DNA of 64,000 nt from Dryococelus australis (lineage: Eukaryota > Arthropoda > Insecta > Phasmatodea > Phasmatidae), in NCBI GenBank assembly GCA_029891345.1, contig CM056993.1:230793265-230857264 (forward strand), written 5' to 3'. Within the stretch, counting starts at the first letter, position 1; the number at the start of each line of letters is the position of its first letter. Shown piece after piece: positions 22,441 to 33,870 of the stretch. Under the pieces are notes generated by a model. That model was not told the origin of the DNA. It was given only the letters and a program-made list of their open reading frames with translations, and ran no database searches. A program made the translations under genes and the position numbers.

Positions 22441-25400
22441 TTCACTGAGCGTACTGCCCTCACAGGTTATAATAAGTACAAGACGATATATTGCATTCGT
22501 TAACATATTCGAACGGGACTGTCCAAATATTTATTTTGTGCTGAACTTCCGTAAAAATTTTATGTTTATATTTCTTTACGTCACTCCAAATCCGAGGTTA
22601 GGGACATCTCCTTTATTCTTCGAATTAACATCTAGATATTTGTGAAATAGAGTTATTAAGGGAATTTTCGAGATCTCAAGGGGGGTGGAATAGAGGGGTG
22701 GCAAGGGTAGTGAGCGTGAGAGGAAGGTTGTTGTGGGGGAGTGGTGATTTTAATGCAATTTAAGGGGTTACTAGAAAGGGGGGAGGAGGGAATATTTTGT
22801 GGTAGCCGTAATGTGGTAAGGGGAGTGGCTGTGATGGGGTAAAGAGGTTGGGGATAATGGTGTAGTGTGGGTCGCTCTAATGTAGTTTTGTAGTTTTCAC
22901 TACAAATGAAAAAATTATTATTTATGATAATGGACAGATATAAATTTTTTAAAAATAATTATAACGATTTAGACAAATTGTTTGGATCGCAAAATTAAAA
23001 AAAAATTAATTGCATTCTGTAATGTTCAACATTCGATTCTTTGACTTATCAGAAACAAAATTTCTAAATTCAGTCCATTTTTTGAACTTTTTAACAAAAA
23101 TTTCATTTCAGTAGATATTTAGAAGCATAGTATTTTCAAAAATAACAACTACCTCAATTCTTTATATGTCTCATTTAAACTTCTGAAATATCATCTGTCT
23201 CGAAAGCTCATTGGGTTATGGAACACATATACCAACACATGGTCTCGCAGTTTGAAGCTCCTCATTTCTAAAGGGTTTTCTATGTTAAGTTAAAATCAAT
23301 ATGTTGATAGGGATGAAAACTCTGTGTGTGCAAAATTACACTTCGTCTATAAGTTTAGTGCAGAAGAAAAAATATATCAACCATTCCCACCTAGCAAGGG
23401 ACATCGGAAACAAGTAAGGCCGCTAACAGCAGATGATAGAGATAAGTGATAAATGGTAAACACGAAATGGCAGCTGGAAACAAGATGGCAGATGGAAACA
23501 AGATGGTGGACAAAGGTTAAGTCCAAAGGCACATGAAATGGCGACTGTGCATCTGATATCGTTCAAGATGGCGGGCTTCTCTTCGTGTACTCAGTATGCA
23601 GCTTATGTTCTCGCATCGGCCAAACCTAACTATTTGTCTGTATTTTAAGTTTCATATTATAGAATTATCCTTTTTTACTGTTGTTATTGGTGGCTGATTT
23701 TTCCTCCGTGTTTAATAACATTGCATCCATAGTAATAAAACTAATTACTTCAATACTCATCAATATTTGACACCTTCTGGCTGTTTAATGCTGATGGAAA
23801 ATAAACAAGAATATAAATATCTTGGGATAAAATATTTCATAAATAAATAAGAACCAAATTATCTATGGAAACTTTTGCGTAAACATATTACAACATACTT
23901 TCACAGCCTCGAGCAGCACTTCGTTAATAAAGGCCATTCACTGTTACTTCACACTTTTCTGAAGCCCTGACAAAGTTATACCTCCAGGATATTCCTCCAC
24001 CTCATGAAAACAATGCTGAACCGAGTTTTGTTTTTTAGAATGTTACACCAAAGGGACAGCGTACCACATTTGTACGCAATCAGTGCAATACTATTGTGCA
24101 TAAGAACTATTTCCAGCACCTCTATTTTCTCCCTGTTTCTATTCATAATATTATATAATTTATAGATAAAATACAAGTAAAAGTTCAATACAACCCAAAA
24201 TAAGGAACTTGAATGATAACACAAATGTAAAAAGCATGTGACACACGACATATACAGGAAACAAGCACGGACGTAGATGCATGGCGTAGATTGTCAAAGT
24301 TCTGATTTAGAAAGAGCGGAGAAACCACGAATGGCAGACCTGTAGAATAAACCTTGAAATAACAGCGGCCGGAATAACAATATAAGAGATTTATAGCTGT
24401 CCCCGGTAGCCAAATAACGTAAGTGTTACGAGCAGCTGAGGTTTTGGTAGTATTGTAGACAGACGATTTGTGTAACATTATGTTATTTTCTGCTTACATT
24501 ATTCAGAAGATGAAATAGTTTTCCCAGTTATAGGGAAAATTTTAAGGAGAGCAAGATCGTCGGCTAGTAGTTTCCGCCAAAAATCATCTTGAAGTAACAA
24601 GCTCCTAATGAATAACTCTCGTTTCAACTGACGTTATTTCCCTTTCGATGACTAGCATCTTCCAGAATCAAAGAAGCAGCAGCTGCGATCATTTCCTGAG
24701 ACATCTTGACGAACAGCTGCGTGTAAGTTGAAACCAGTGCATGTGGATAGACGACAGTCTGCACATACCACAGGCGACAGCAGCGTGGGTGGTTCTGGGA
24801 GAACCGACAGGATACACGTTAACTTTCCAAATTGTGGTATGTGCTGAGTACTCAGTAAATTAAACTCGGAATGTCGCATGTAGAAAACATGACTGTACTA
24901 GGTTAAATACACAGGGAGTTGAACCTGATTTATCACATGCGATAAACTTGACTCTAGCGGCTCCAATACACAAAGGGTCGAACCTGGTTAGACGCGTTAT
25001 GTTCTAACTCCTACCGTTAAAAGAACAAAGAATAGAGTGCATAGCATTCTTATAGAAATGAAACCCTAAAGGAGTTCATATAAAAAGGTTAAGCAATTTA
25101 TTTATTTAACATATGTTAACAAAGGTAATCAGTAATACAGGAGTACGGCGAAATGAAGAAGGGAAGAAAGGAAAGGTTAATTAAAGTAGAGTGAACATTT
25201 GTTAGTGAGGAGCTCACCCAGTCTCCCACCCCGGACCATCTGCCCAGATGGAGGATCACCACCTGCTGCTTGCCTGGGCGCTGTTCACGTCCCTGGACAC
25301 TCGCCGACTGCGACGATCTCCTACCTCGCAGTCCAGTACACACTTCGCGCCCCTCCACCTGTGTTGTCGTAAGGATTTCTGATTGGCTCCCGTTGTGCGA

Positions 25401-26840
25401 TGGAGATGGAGTCCGGCTATAGTTTGTTAAGTCTAGACACGAATGCCCTGATGTCTGCTGGACCCACATTTTCTGCTGTTCTTTGCATTTTCTTAATGGT
25501 GTTTAGGTATTCCATTCCGGCTATCTGTTATGGATACTAAGTTTTGTAAACATGCCTATGGTCTCCTTCACAGGTATTGTTGTGACATGTTGTGCACAAA
25601 GAGTCTATGTATAGCAGTATGTAGAAAGCGTCGCTGTACAAATGTTCAATACACAGTGGGTCGAATATGGTTTATCGCAGGTGAAAACTTGGCCTTAGAA
25701 ATAAACTCTGGTAGGGTTCAGCCTCGCCGCGTTTCCGCGTAGCTAAATATGTGTGACGTTTTAGAAATGACAAAAAAGTATCACTTTCTACAGCAGCAGT
25801 TTTATCAATTTCTGGTGACAGTTTTCGGCTACCTACTGCGGGAAAGAGGAGCTGCGGACAGGGATTTTCTTACCAAACCCGAATTACAAACGATGATAAA
25901 GTATCAACGCTCATTACTTATTTGGGATTTTCACCCAAAACCTTTTAAATTCAAACTAACGCGTAACCAGCTACTAGTAAAAAGTGTTGGTAAATTTCCA
26001 GTGGAAATGAATACCGACCGACAGCTGTAAAGTATTTTTAAGGTAATATTAGAATTGCAAAGGAAAATATTTGAGTTTTTTTATTTGTCTTTTCTGTTTC
26101 AGGGAATGGAGTAGGGTATTTCGTGTACAACTCGACGCTAGCACTGACAACGTGTAGCTACGAGCAAGATTTCCCTAGGGCAGTGGATGAGCAAGGCGTT
26201 CGGGCGAGCATTTCAAGAAAGAAAATACTCTAATGAATCTGTGAATTTTCTACAGTTTTAAAATGGGTTTGACCTACTATCATCTTATCATCCAGCGGGT
26301 TGATAGGTAATTTGTATATTTCCAAGACTAGATAAGCAGTCGAGCCGACTTTAGCAAATTTAAACCGACAAATAATAAAATTGCCATTTAAAATATTTAA
26401 TTGTAACAACAGTAATACGAGTCGTAAATAATAGTTAAGCCGTACCTAAGATTTTTAGTTGTTTACTACCGCCTTTATCCATGCTGCGATTCAAGTGTTA
26501 TTCGTCTCATTTTAATGACATTTTCCAAGATGATATCAAAGTTATTTATCGGCTTTAAAGATTATTCATATGTGACATAAAAGCTTTTGTAAAATTTTTT
26601 AAAGAATTTATCAGTACTGTTCATATTTACACGTTTAGGGCGTTACATATAGGCTACATAATTGTTTTCTACATCTTTTTGGAAATTAAGTCATTTTTCG
26701 TTTTGGGTTATTATACCGTATTGGACAATATTTCAGGGAAAATTGTTATGCGGTTTACGTCCGTATGGCGATTCAAACTTTTAAGGTGTAGGTGAACCAA
26801 ATGCCAGATTTTCAATAGATTTTTTCACATCATTCTTTGT
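22441..26840. other. Long stretch with no recognisable gene
   Basis: 22,680-22,870 is G-rich on the plus strand (many GGGG runs). 23,465-23,515 carries two to three 18-bp units of ATGGCAG(C/A)TGGAAACAAG. Frames at 25,116-25,470, 25,530-25,742 and 25,749-26,030 are open for 70-117 codons but show no domain, start context or conservation signal I can support. Confidence 0.4.
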
Positions 26841-27080
26841 AGGGACCCTGGGGCAGAGCGGTTAGCCTGCTCGCCTCCCACCAAGGTGAAGCGGGTTGAA
26901 TCCCTGCCTGGATCACTCCCGGATTTTCGCTTGTGGGAATCGTGCCGGACTATCCCGTTTACCCCGTCCTTTCATTCCGCTGCTGCTCCATTCTCACCTC
27001 AGTCACCTTCATCAGCTCTCAAAACTGCGCTGTTAAGAGCCGCCGAAATCTCTTCACTCTCCACTCACTCACGTTCTTGG
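26841..27080 (+). mobile_element. tRNA-derived SINE, copy 1
   Basis: The 5' head GGGGCAGAGCGGTTAGCCTG with CGGGTTGAATCCCTGCC is a tRNA-like pol III promoter (A box and B box). The body shares GGATTTTCGC..GTGGGAATCGT and GAATCGTGCCGGACTA with copies at 55.86 kb and 59.55-59.81 kb, and ends with a CTCTTCACTCTCCACTCACT segment. No poly(A) tail is clear. The three copies together define one family. Confidence 0.85.
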
Positions 27081-27744
27081 TACTTCAAGAAACACTTTAA
27101 CTGAAACTATACTTCGCATATAAGTAACTTTTTGAAATCTGTACGAATAAATATTTCAAGTTAAAACTCTAATCTTGACTTATATTTCAAATGATTTGGT
27201 ATTTTAGTCAAATTTTTATGTGTGTATGGTGTTATAAAACCAGGAAAGGGATCTCATAAGCGTTTCATAAATCTGGAAAATAGTCTAGAAGAAGTACATG
27301 TGCCAAATACCAGAAAAATGGCAAACGAAGTAATTTTGACGATCTTTTAAAATACTTGTGTAGGATTTTGGTTTTGAAATAAGAGTATATAAATAATAGA
27401 GATTCTGATATAAAATAAGACAAAAGTTTTGGAGTTTATAGAATATTTATGGAATAAAATTAAAAATGTGCCTTTATGTATGAATCTCCTATCAATGTAG
27501 GGCCTACTTTCGTGTGTGAAAATGCAACACCATAAAGAGAACACGTAAACGAAATGAACTCACAGGAAATATAAATCAGAGCATTATATACTAATGATTT
27601 TATTTGACTCTGAGGATGATGGCAAATTCCTACATGCAGCAGCTCCATCTGAACTGGTGTATGTTCAAGTGTATAAATAGATAACTGTTAAGGATCCAGA
27701 CAAGAATAGGTTTTCACTGTCAGTGAGCTGTAAATGTATCTACT
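27081..27744. other. AT-rich DNA, no gene seen
   Basis: No recognisable frame, repeat or RNA gene. Confidence 0.4.
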
Positions 27745-27960
27745 ATAATCAGCACGCATCGTCTACATGACAGGGCCCCTTCAAAGAATGTTCTGGAGTT
27801 TAACGAGGGTCTAAATATTCGTGTGCGCGAACGAGGATTTTCATATCGCAAGATTGCTGTCCATAAGTAGGAAAATGCTGCAATAGTAATACGAGTTTGG
27901 GCAATGTAGTGAACATAGGAAAACAAGAAGATACCCGCCACAGCAACTCGGTTTTGATGG
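27745..27960 (+). pseudogene. Tc1-like transposase N-terminal fragment
   Basis: The frame at about 27,811 reads LNIRVRERGFSYRKIAVH then, after a TAG, ENAAIVIRVWAM. This fits the first helix-turn-helix of insect Tc1-like transposases (GxSYRxIAxxxxRNxxTVxRxW). Two more stops follow at once, then EHRKTRRYPPQQ. The catalytic domain was not found. Call rests on one motif. Confidence 0.45.
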
Positions 27961-28057
27961 TTATCAGCATCCATTAACAAACAATATACACCCATAACTT
28001 TCCTGAACAAAAAATTGATACATTGTCAGAGTGTAACAACTCTTTACACTTGGCCTG

Positions 28058-28135
28058 TTGCAGACAAGGCTCTTATGTCCGTAGACACTTTGCCATTTGC
28101 AGACAGGACTCTTATGTCCGTAGACAGTTTGTCTG
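28058..28135 (+). repeat. 39-bp tandem duplication
   Basis: TTGCAGACAAGGCTCTTATG at 28,058 and TTGCAGACAGGACTCTTATG at 28,097 begin two near-identical 39-bp units sharing TCCGTAGACA. Confidence 0.9.
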
Positions 28136-30080
28136 TTGTGCTCCGACTTCGCCGTCTGTTATTTAGGGCCAAATAATGAACCTCTCGAAGAATTGCACTC
28201 CTTGAACGTCCGTTGATGAAGGAGCGACAAACATCAACACCCTTTCGGAATCCCTTTCGGACATTCTGTTAGAATTGTAGGAATTAGGGTGCCATAATGT
28301 CGTCTTCCTCACAAAACACAATTGATCTGTACTCTTTAAGTTAACAACACCAACACTACCCACTCCGATCTGCACCACCTATTACAACGCTATAAATTGT
28401 CTACTTGTGCTCGTATTGACAGCTCTGTGAACATGAGCCGAAGCTATTTAGATCATCAAGACCAGTTAATGCAAAATTGAACGAAATTGTGATAGTAGTG
28501 TTTCAACAATACATGGTACAATAGTGAAGAAGTTGTGTCATTTTATAACAGAGCTTTTTCCAGTACTGCATCAAGAACCAAAACTTAAAAAAGAAATGTC
28601 CTTAAATCATGCATAAAGAAAACGCCGAAATGAGTATCATAATTCGGCATTATGATATTGTTCTTGTATGTGTAAAAGTAAGAAATTTATTTATTCTTGA
28701 AGAACTACGAGATACATAAATTATTTACGCAAACGCAATTTAAAAAGTTATGTACGAAATAAATGTTACATTTCCATTAATAAACAACGCATGAGTTTTG
28801 AATTAAGTTATGACATTTTTGGTAGACCCATTTAAACTGTGTAATAATGACATACATACGGGATGCTGGTCCATAATCTGCTGTCGCTTAATAAATGGTA
28901 ACAGAATCGACTCCGCTCTCGTACATCAATGAACCAAGCACAAAAGACAAGCGAAAGTCTCGTCAATCAGTTGTTTCCACCTCATTTTAAATAAAAGCCA
29001 AAGTTTCGATTATTAGTTCCTATTCCAAAATGTAATAATTATTTTTCATGTAATTGGATCTGTATGTGGTCTTCGACGAACTGCCTCCTTTGCACTTCAT
29101 TAGAAGCTGAGGAGAAATAAATACCGCTCACACTTGCCATATGACGACACTCGTACTGAAGCGGGGTCATCCCTAGCGCGAGCAAAGGGCGCTGAAGTAT
29201 GCAGTGCCTGGAGAGGTTCGGCAGTTATCCAGGCCCCAGATCCCGCACGACGCTGAATAATGGATCAGTCGCTGGCTGCAGTTGGGGCGGGGGCTACGTT
29301 TTAAGAGGAACGAATGAGGTCTGTTGCTCGCACAATAAATACGGCGTGTGTCAGGAGCGTGAGCACAGGCAGGTGAACCGCTGGGGACACACCCCCTCGC
29401 TCGCCAAACCTCCTCACCCTCCCCTCTCCCTGCAACCATCCCTCGAGATACAATTGTTCTAGGAATAGAATGGACCACCGTGGAGCTACGTCGGCCGTGA
29501 GCCGAATAAAGTGCCTTCCTTCCCAATGGCACGGCTGTTTCTGTTTCGCCGATTTTTATTTGTTTGTCCTTTCTCCCCCCCCCCCCCCCGGCCAACCATT
29601 CCACCAAAACCAGTACTTTTTTTGTGGATTGAGTATTCGTCGCGCACAATACATTTCTATTAAGACCTTTCACAAACAATAGAACAAGAGGAATCCATAG
29701 AGATTCAAACAAGAGAATAAAAGCTTGAATTGATGCATCGTCGCAGGTTGCACATTTTCTGCAGCTGCAAGAGCTCATTCGATCATTTCAGTTTACTATT
29801 TTAGACACCAGTCACTATGTTGGCGATCGAGGTAATTGTTATGTTATTGATACGTCGTTAAGTTTAATTGTTTATTAAAATACATTTATTAAGTTCCACA
29901 GTGCCCAAAATATGATACTGTATGTTTCGTCATATTTTGTTTAAAATATATTAAAAGTTATATAATACAAAAAACTGGATTGAAAAGAGCTTACTAACGT
30001 CCCTCGGTTTTATACCTGAAGGCTTATCAATTGACGGCTTATAAACTAACCTATAGCTTAACTTACACTAAGAGCTATTC
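28136..30080. other. No gene seen; GC-rich island at 29.15-29.65 kb
   Basis: The GC-rich island supports a 201-codon minus-strand frame (29,173-29,778) and shorter plus-strand frames, but none shows a domain and a 14-bp poly-C run crosses them. It could be a promoter-like island; no transcript evidence can be read from the sequence. Confidence 0.35.
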
Positions 30081-30147
30081 CTTGCATAGGATTCGCACCC
30101 ACAACCTGCCACATCATAAACCAACCGACTGCGCCACGGAGGTCGGC
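30081..30147 (-). other. tRNA-like SINE head
   Basis: On the minus strand GTGGCGCAGTCGGTTGG is an excellent A box and GGGTGCGAATCC is a near-consensus B box at normal tRNA spacing, preceded by GCCGACCTCC. The anticodon region and 3' acceptor do not fold as a tRNA. The head differs from that of the SINE family at 26.8, 55.9 and 59.8 kb, so it is probably a second SINE family. Confidence 0.6.
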
Positions 30148-31887
30148 ATATAAACAAGTAATTCGCACTCAAAATGGCTGACTGTGCTAATACACAAGTT
30201 TGTCTGAGCTACTAAGAACACCGTCATTTTGTATTCCAAGAAGAATCGATGGGAAAGTGTGTAAGGCAGCGGACTTAGTATATAATGCTCTTGAAAATGA
30301 GAGAACGTAAGTCCTGGAAAAGAAACGAAACACCTTGCGCTACTGTGTAGCCGCTTGCTAATCTACACACAGATAAGTACAGCGCACTGCAACCTTTATT
30401 AGCAGCCACGCCCCTTCTCACGTCCCCTCCCTCCTCCACGGCTGAATCAGTATTCATGACCTGTGACGTCACGGGCAGTAACCCTGCGGGCCGGGGGTCT
30501 CGACCTTCGCAGATTACATTTTTTCGTCCAGGTGCCGGCTCGCCACTTTATCTCGCGACGCAGGTTCATTTGCATGCTAAAATTTGCAACATAAGCGGGT
30601 GGAGGAGGAGAGAGAGGTAATAAGGGAGAGGGGGGAGTGTTAAAGAGCTGTACAATACGCGCGTGTGAGGGGAGAAGCAAGGTAGCAACTACATATGTAG
30701 CAGCGACGTGGATGAAGCCATGCAGACGAAGCATTGTGACACCTGGGCATTGCTGTGAGGGTTTCCTGGCGTTGTAACCATTCCGGTACTCACCTCTTTC
30801 CATACTCTCCAGCTCTGCCAGCTCAAATATGCACTACGGTTTGCTGCAGTAACGTGCACATGGAACGGCTTATAAACACATATAAAGACTTCAAAATGTA
30901 TTTTAACCAAGGTAATGGCCAAAATATTTGTTTTTGGGAATGAAATCTTTATTTGCTACAATTATTAACGTTTAAATTTATATATTTTAAGAATAATATA
31001 TTAGCTCGTCATTAACAAATTAGTACAATTTAATAAAAGCCAAAATAGCCATTAACTTAAATAAACATAAACTATTATCAAATAAAAATATGAAAAATAT
31101 GCTAACGACCATTCTCCTTCACTAATGGCCTAGCTTTTGACGAGACGTTAAGCCCCAACTAAAATGCTTCCTTTACAGGTGAAGTATAAAACAGGCATAC
31201 TTTATTAAATTATAAATATGTTCAGGCAGGAACCTTACCTATACAGCACTTCTTCATAGAAAGTTTCTTCATTATATATCAGAAAAACGTGATTTTGTTC
31301 TAACATTACCGCGATAATTTTTTGCGTGTTTAATAACTGAAATTCCTAAAACTTTAATTGTTATGTGTTGAAATTTTTTCTCTGGCAGTCTTTAAATCAT
31401 ACAAATAATATGATCACGCTTAAATGTATTTTGGGGACAGCTGTCACATTTGCTATTAACGCCTAGCCCCTTCACTGTCGAGAAAATCTCCGAAAACAAC
31501 GAAGAAGTTATATGCTTATCGCTGGAACTGTGAATTTAAAGTTGGTACTCATGTATATGTCGGTGCTCATGACAACATATTCCATATTTTCTACACACGG
31601 TTGAATTGCTCTAGAGTCGCTAACATATTGCCTGTTATGTGCGTTAGAGAGGTTGCTACATGACACACATTTCCGCCAAATGTTTTTATTAACTCTGCCA
31701 CTTATCTGCTTTGCATATCAAATATTACTATGAAAAATAAAATGGCAATGCGAGTTTTAACGTTACCTAATTTCAATCATAGGGTTTGTGGTTTTCTCAG
31801 TGCCTCAGCTACTCTGGCCTAACAAGCTGGATTCCTTCAGAGGTCTCGGCAAGTGGAAGCTTGGGGAACATTTCTGCAGATTACGCA
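30148..31887. other. No gene seen
   Basis: 30,400-30,800 is GC-rich with AG-rich runs and open frames without domains. The rest is AT-rich and unrecognised. Confidence 0.4.
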
Positions 31888-32407
31888 TTCTGTTTATTAG
31901 TAGCTTCTAATTTCTCACATGAAGATTCATAACCTAGGGGGTATCTCATGATGATAGAGCAATGTGGGGTCAATTAATGTAAGGGGCAGTAGTAGGGGGG
32001 TAATAGTTCTAGATACAAAGGGATGCCACATTTTTGATATAAAAGGGTTACATTGATTGAAAGGGTAAATTTAAATGCATTGAAAGGGTTAATCCTTAGC
32101 CCGATCTTAATCCGATCAACATGTTTTAATCCAATTTTAATCCGATGACAATTTGTTGTCTTAATCCTTAATCCAGCCTTAATCCAATAGATTTTTTTTT
32201 TTAAATTTCATTGCATAAAACAGTACGTATCTTTTATTTATTAGTCCAATCAATTTAATTTAATTAATCAATCAGAAATTGTTTTGTGATAAGTGTATGG
32301 TTGTAATTTTTTTATTTCTTTTTGGGTGGAGATGGGGAGCAGCTGCGGTACGTCCTCGCACTTGGAGTTCTGCATTCGAATGAGGTGTGGCGTGTTGGGG
32401 ACAAGGG

Positions 32408-32423
32408 TGTGCGTGTGTGTGTG

Positions 32424-32476
<53 letters not shown>
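32408..32476. repeat. (GT)n(AT)n microsatellite inside the left TIR
   Basis: GT run to 32,428 then about 23 AT units. The matching place in Polinton 2 (61,277-61,290) has only GTATATATGTGTG. Confidence 0.95.
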
Positions 32477-32478
<2 letters not shown>

Positions 32479-32832
32479 TGAGTTTTGTGCAAGAGTGGCA
32501 TAAGTTTTTTTTTTTTTGTTGTTATCGATATTGCTCGTAGACGGTGTTGGGAGATAGGTGACTTTGAAAGATACAATTATTCCTAATGAATAACAGCGCT
32601 GACGTAATACACAAGATAAATTTTGGAGTGTTTAAACGAAATATATTTCAAACGAGTTCTACGTATGACTAAAAATAACACTAGAGGGAAGTATAACGAA
32701 CACAACTACGTGAATAACCTGATGTCGACAAGTGCTAAACGATGACAACTACGTGAGTCTCCAGGTGTCCTAAAGAAAATGAATTAACGAGCTACAACGA
32801 CGCAAAAATGTCCCTATATATAAATATGAATA

Positions 32833-32835
<3 letters not shown>

Positions 32836-32895
<60 letters not shown>
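32836..32895. repeat. (TA)n microsatellite inside the left TIR
   Basis: About 30 TA units preceded by TATGAATATGAATA. The matching place in Polinton 2 (near 61,582-61,597) reads TATGAATACATAAAATAAAC with no array. Confidence 0.95.
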
Positions 32896-32899
<4 letters not shown>

Positions 32900-33870
32900 C
32901 GACAGTCTTCCTAAACACGTAAAAAAATTTACACTCTTTGACGCCTCCGAGTTCTACACGTACCTGACATGATTTTAAAACATGTCCGTCTGCCTGTGAG
33001 ACTGGTGAGGAACTTTCGAAACGGAATACATACGTTACACGACGATTATTAAAAAACAAATTATTTTATTAACACGTGTAAAAAAGAAAGCGTTTAATAC
33101 ACGTCCTTTCGCTCGGGAGGTAGCTGCAGCACTGACTTGGATATAGCACTTACATTGACTTGTAAGCTGAACGAGGTATCGAGAGCAAACAGAATCTGCG
33201 TGTGCGTCGGCCTACGTTTGACTATAGACTGGGGTGAAAAACTCGGAAATGAATGAAAATACAAAACGAATGTTTCCAAATAAATTAAACGGTTAACGAA
33301 CACAAGTACATGACAATATCTAAACGAATTAAGGAACCCAGCTATCCTGTAATTTTTAAATTAATTAATCGCACAAGTAGCTCTCCCAAAACACGTCCGT
33401 TAGATGTGCAGTCTGATGTATGAATTAGCTGATCTTACGCCGAGAGCCTGACTACATAGGTGGAGCGCGGTCGATAGGCAACTGAGTTGAAACTTATGAC
33501 AAAAACTCTGAATATTACTGACTAAACGAATTACAGAACCTATTTACCTACCAAGCTATTATTAACTTGATTACACCACGTCCCACAACAGACAACGAAA
33601 CGATAATTTAAAAAAAAACTTGCCCAGATTTTTAACGCAAGTTTCACTATTGTAAGAATAATTCACTTTTAGCACAAATTTCTGTCGAAAAGTATGGAGA
33701 TTCGGAAGGCATAATCCTGCAACATTTTATACAAACGTTCTATATATTATTTTTAATTCGCAAACTTCGTCGAAGAAAAAATTATTTAAAATAATGGACG
33801 TACTACAAATGTTTCCATTAAGTCGGCACCACCAGCCCAGAGCGCCTGTTTTCCGAGACGATAGCTGCCT

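Larger units (their letters stand above)
31988..33870 (+). repeat. Polinton 1 left terminal inverted repeat
   Basis: It matches, in reverse complement, 47,145-47,989 and, directly, the start of Polinton 2 at 60,958. Shared landmarks are ACAAAGGGATGCCAC, a run of TTAATCCGATC-type words (32,085-32,190), GTGCAAGAGTGGCATAAG, CGTTTGACTATAGACTGGGG (33,216 on) and CGAATGTTTCCAAATAAATT. Compared with the right repeat it keeps about 480 bp (32,705-33,180) that the right one has lost and carries two TA microsatellites. Confidence 0.9.

Noticed and set aside
29173-29778. 201-codon minus-strand frame in a GC-rich island
   Set aside because: Crosses a poly-C tract and shows no domain; open length is explained by GC-rich composition with few stops.
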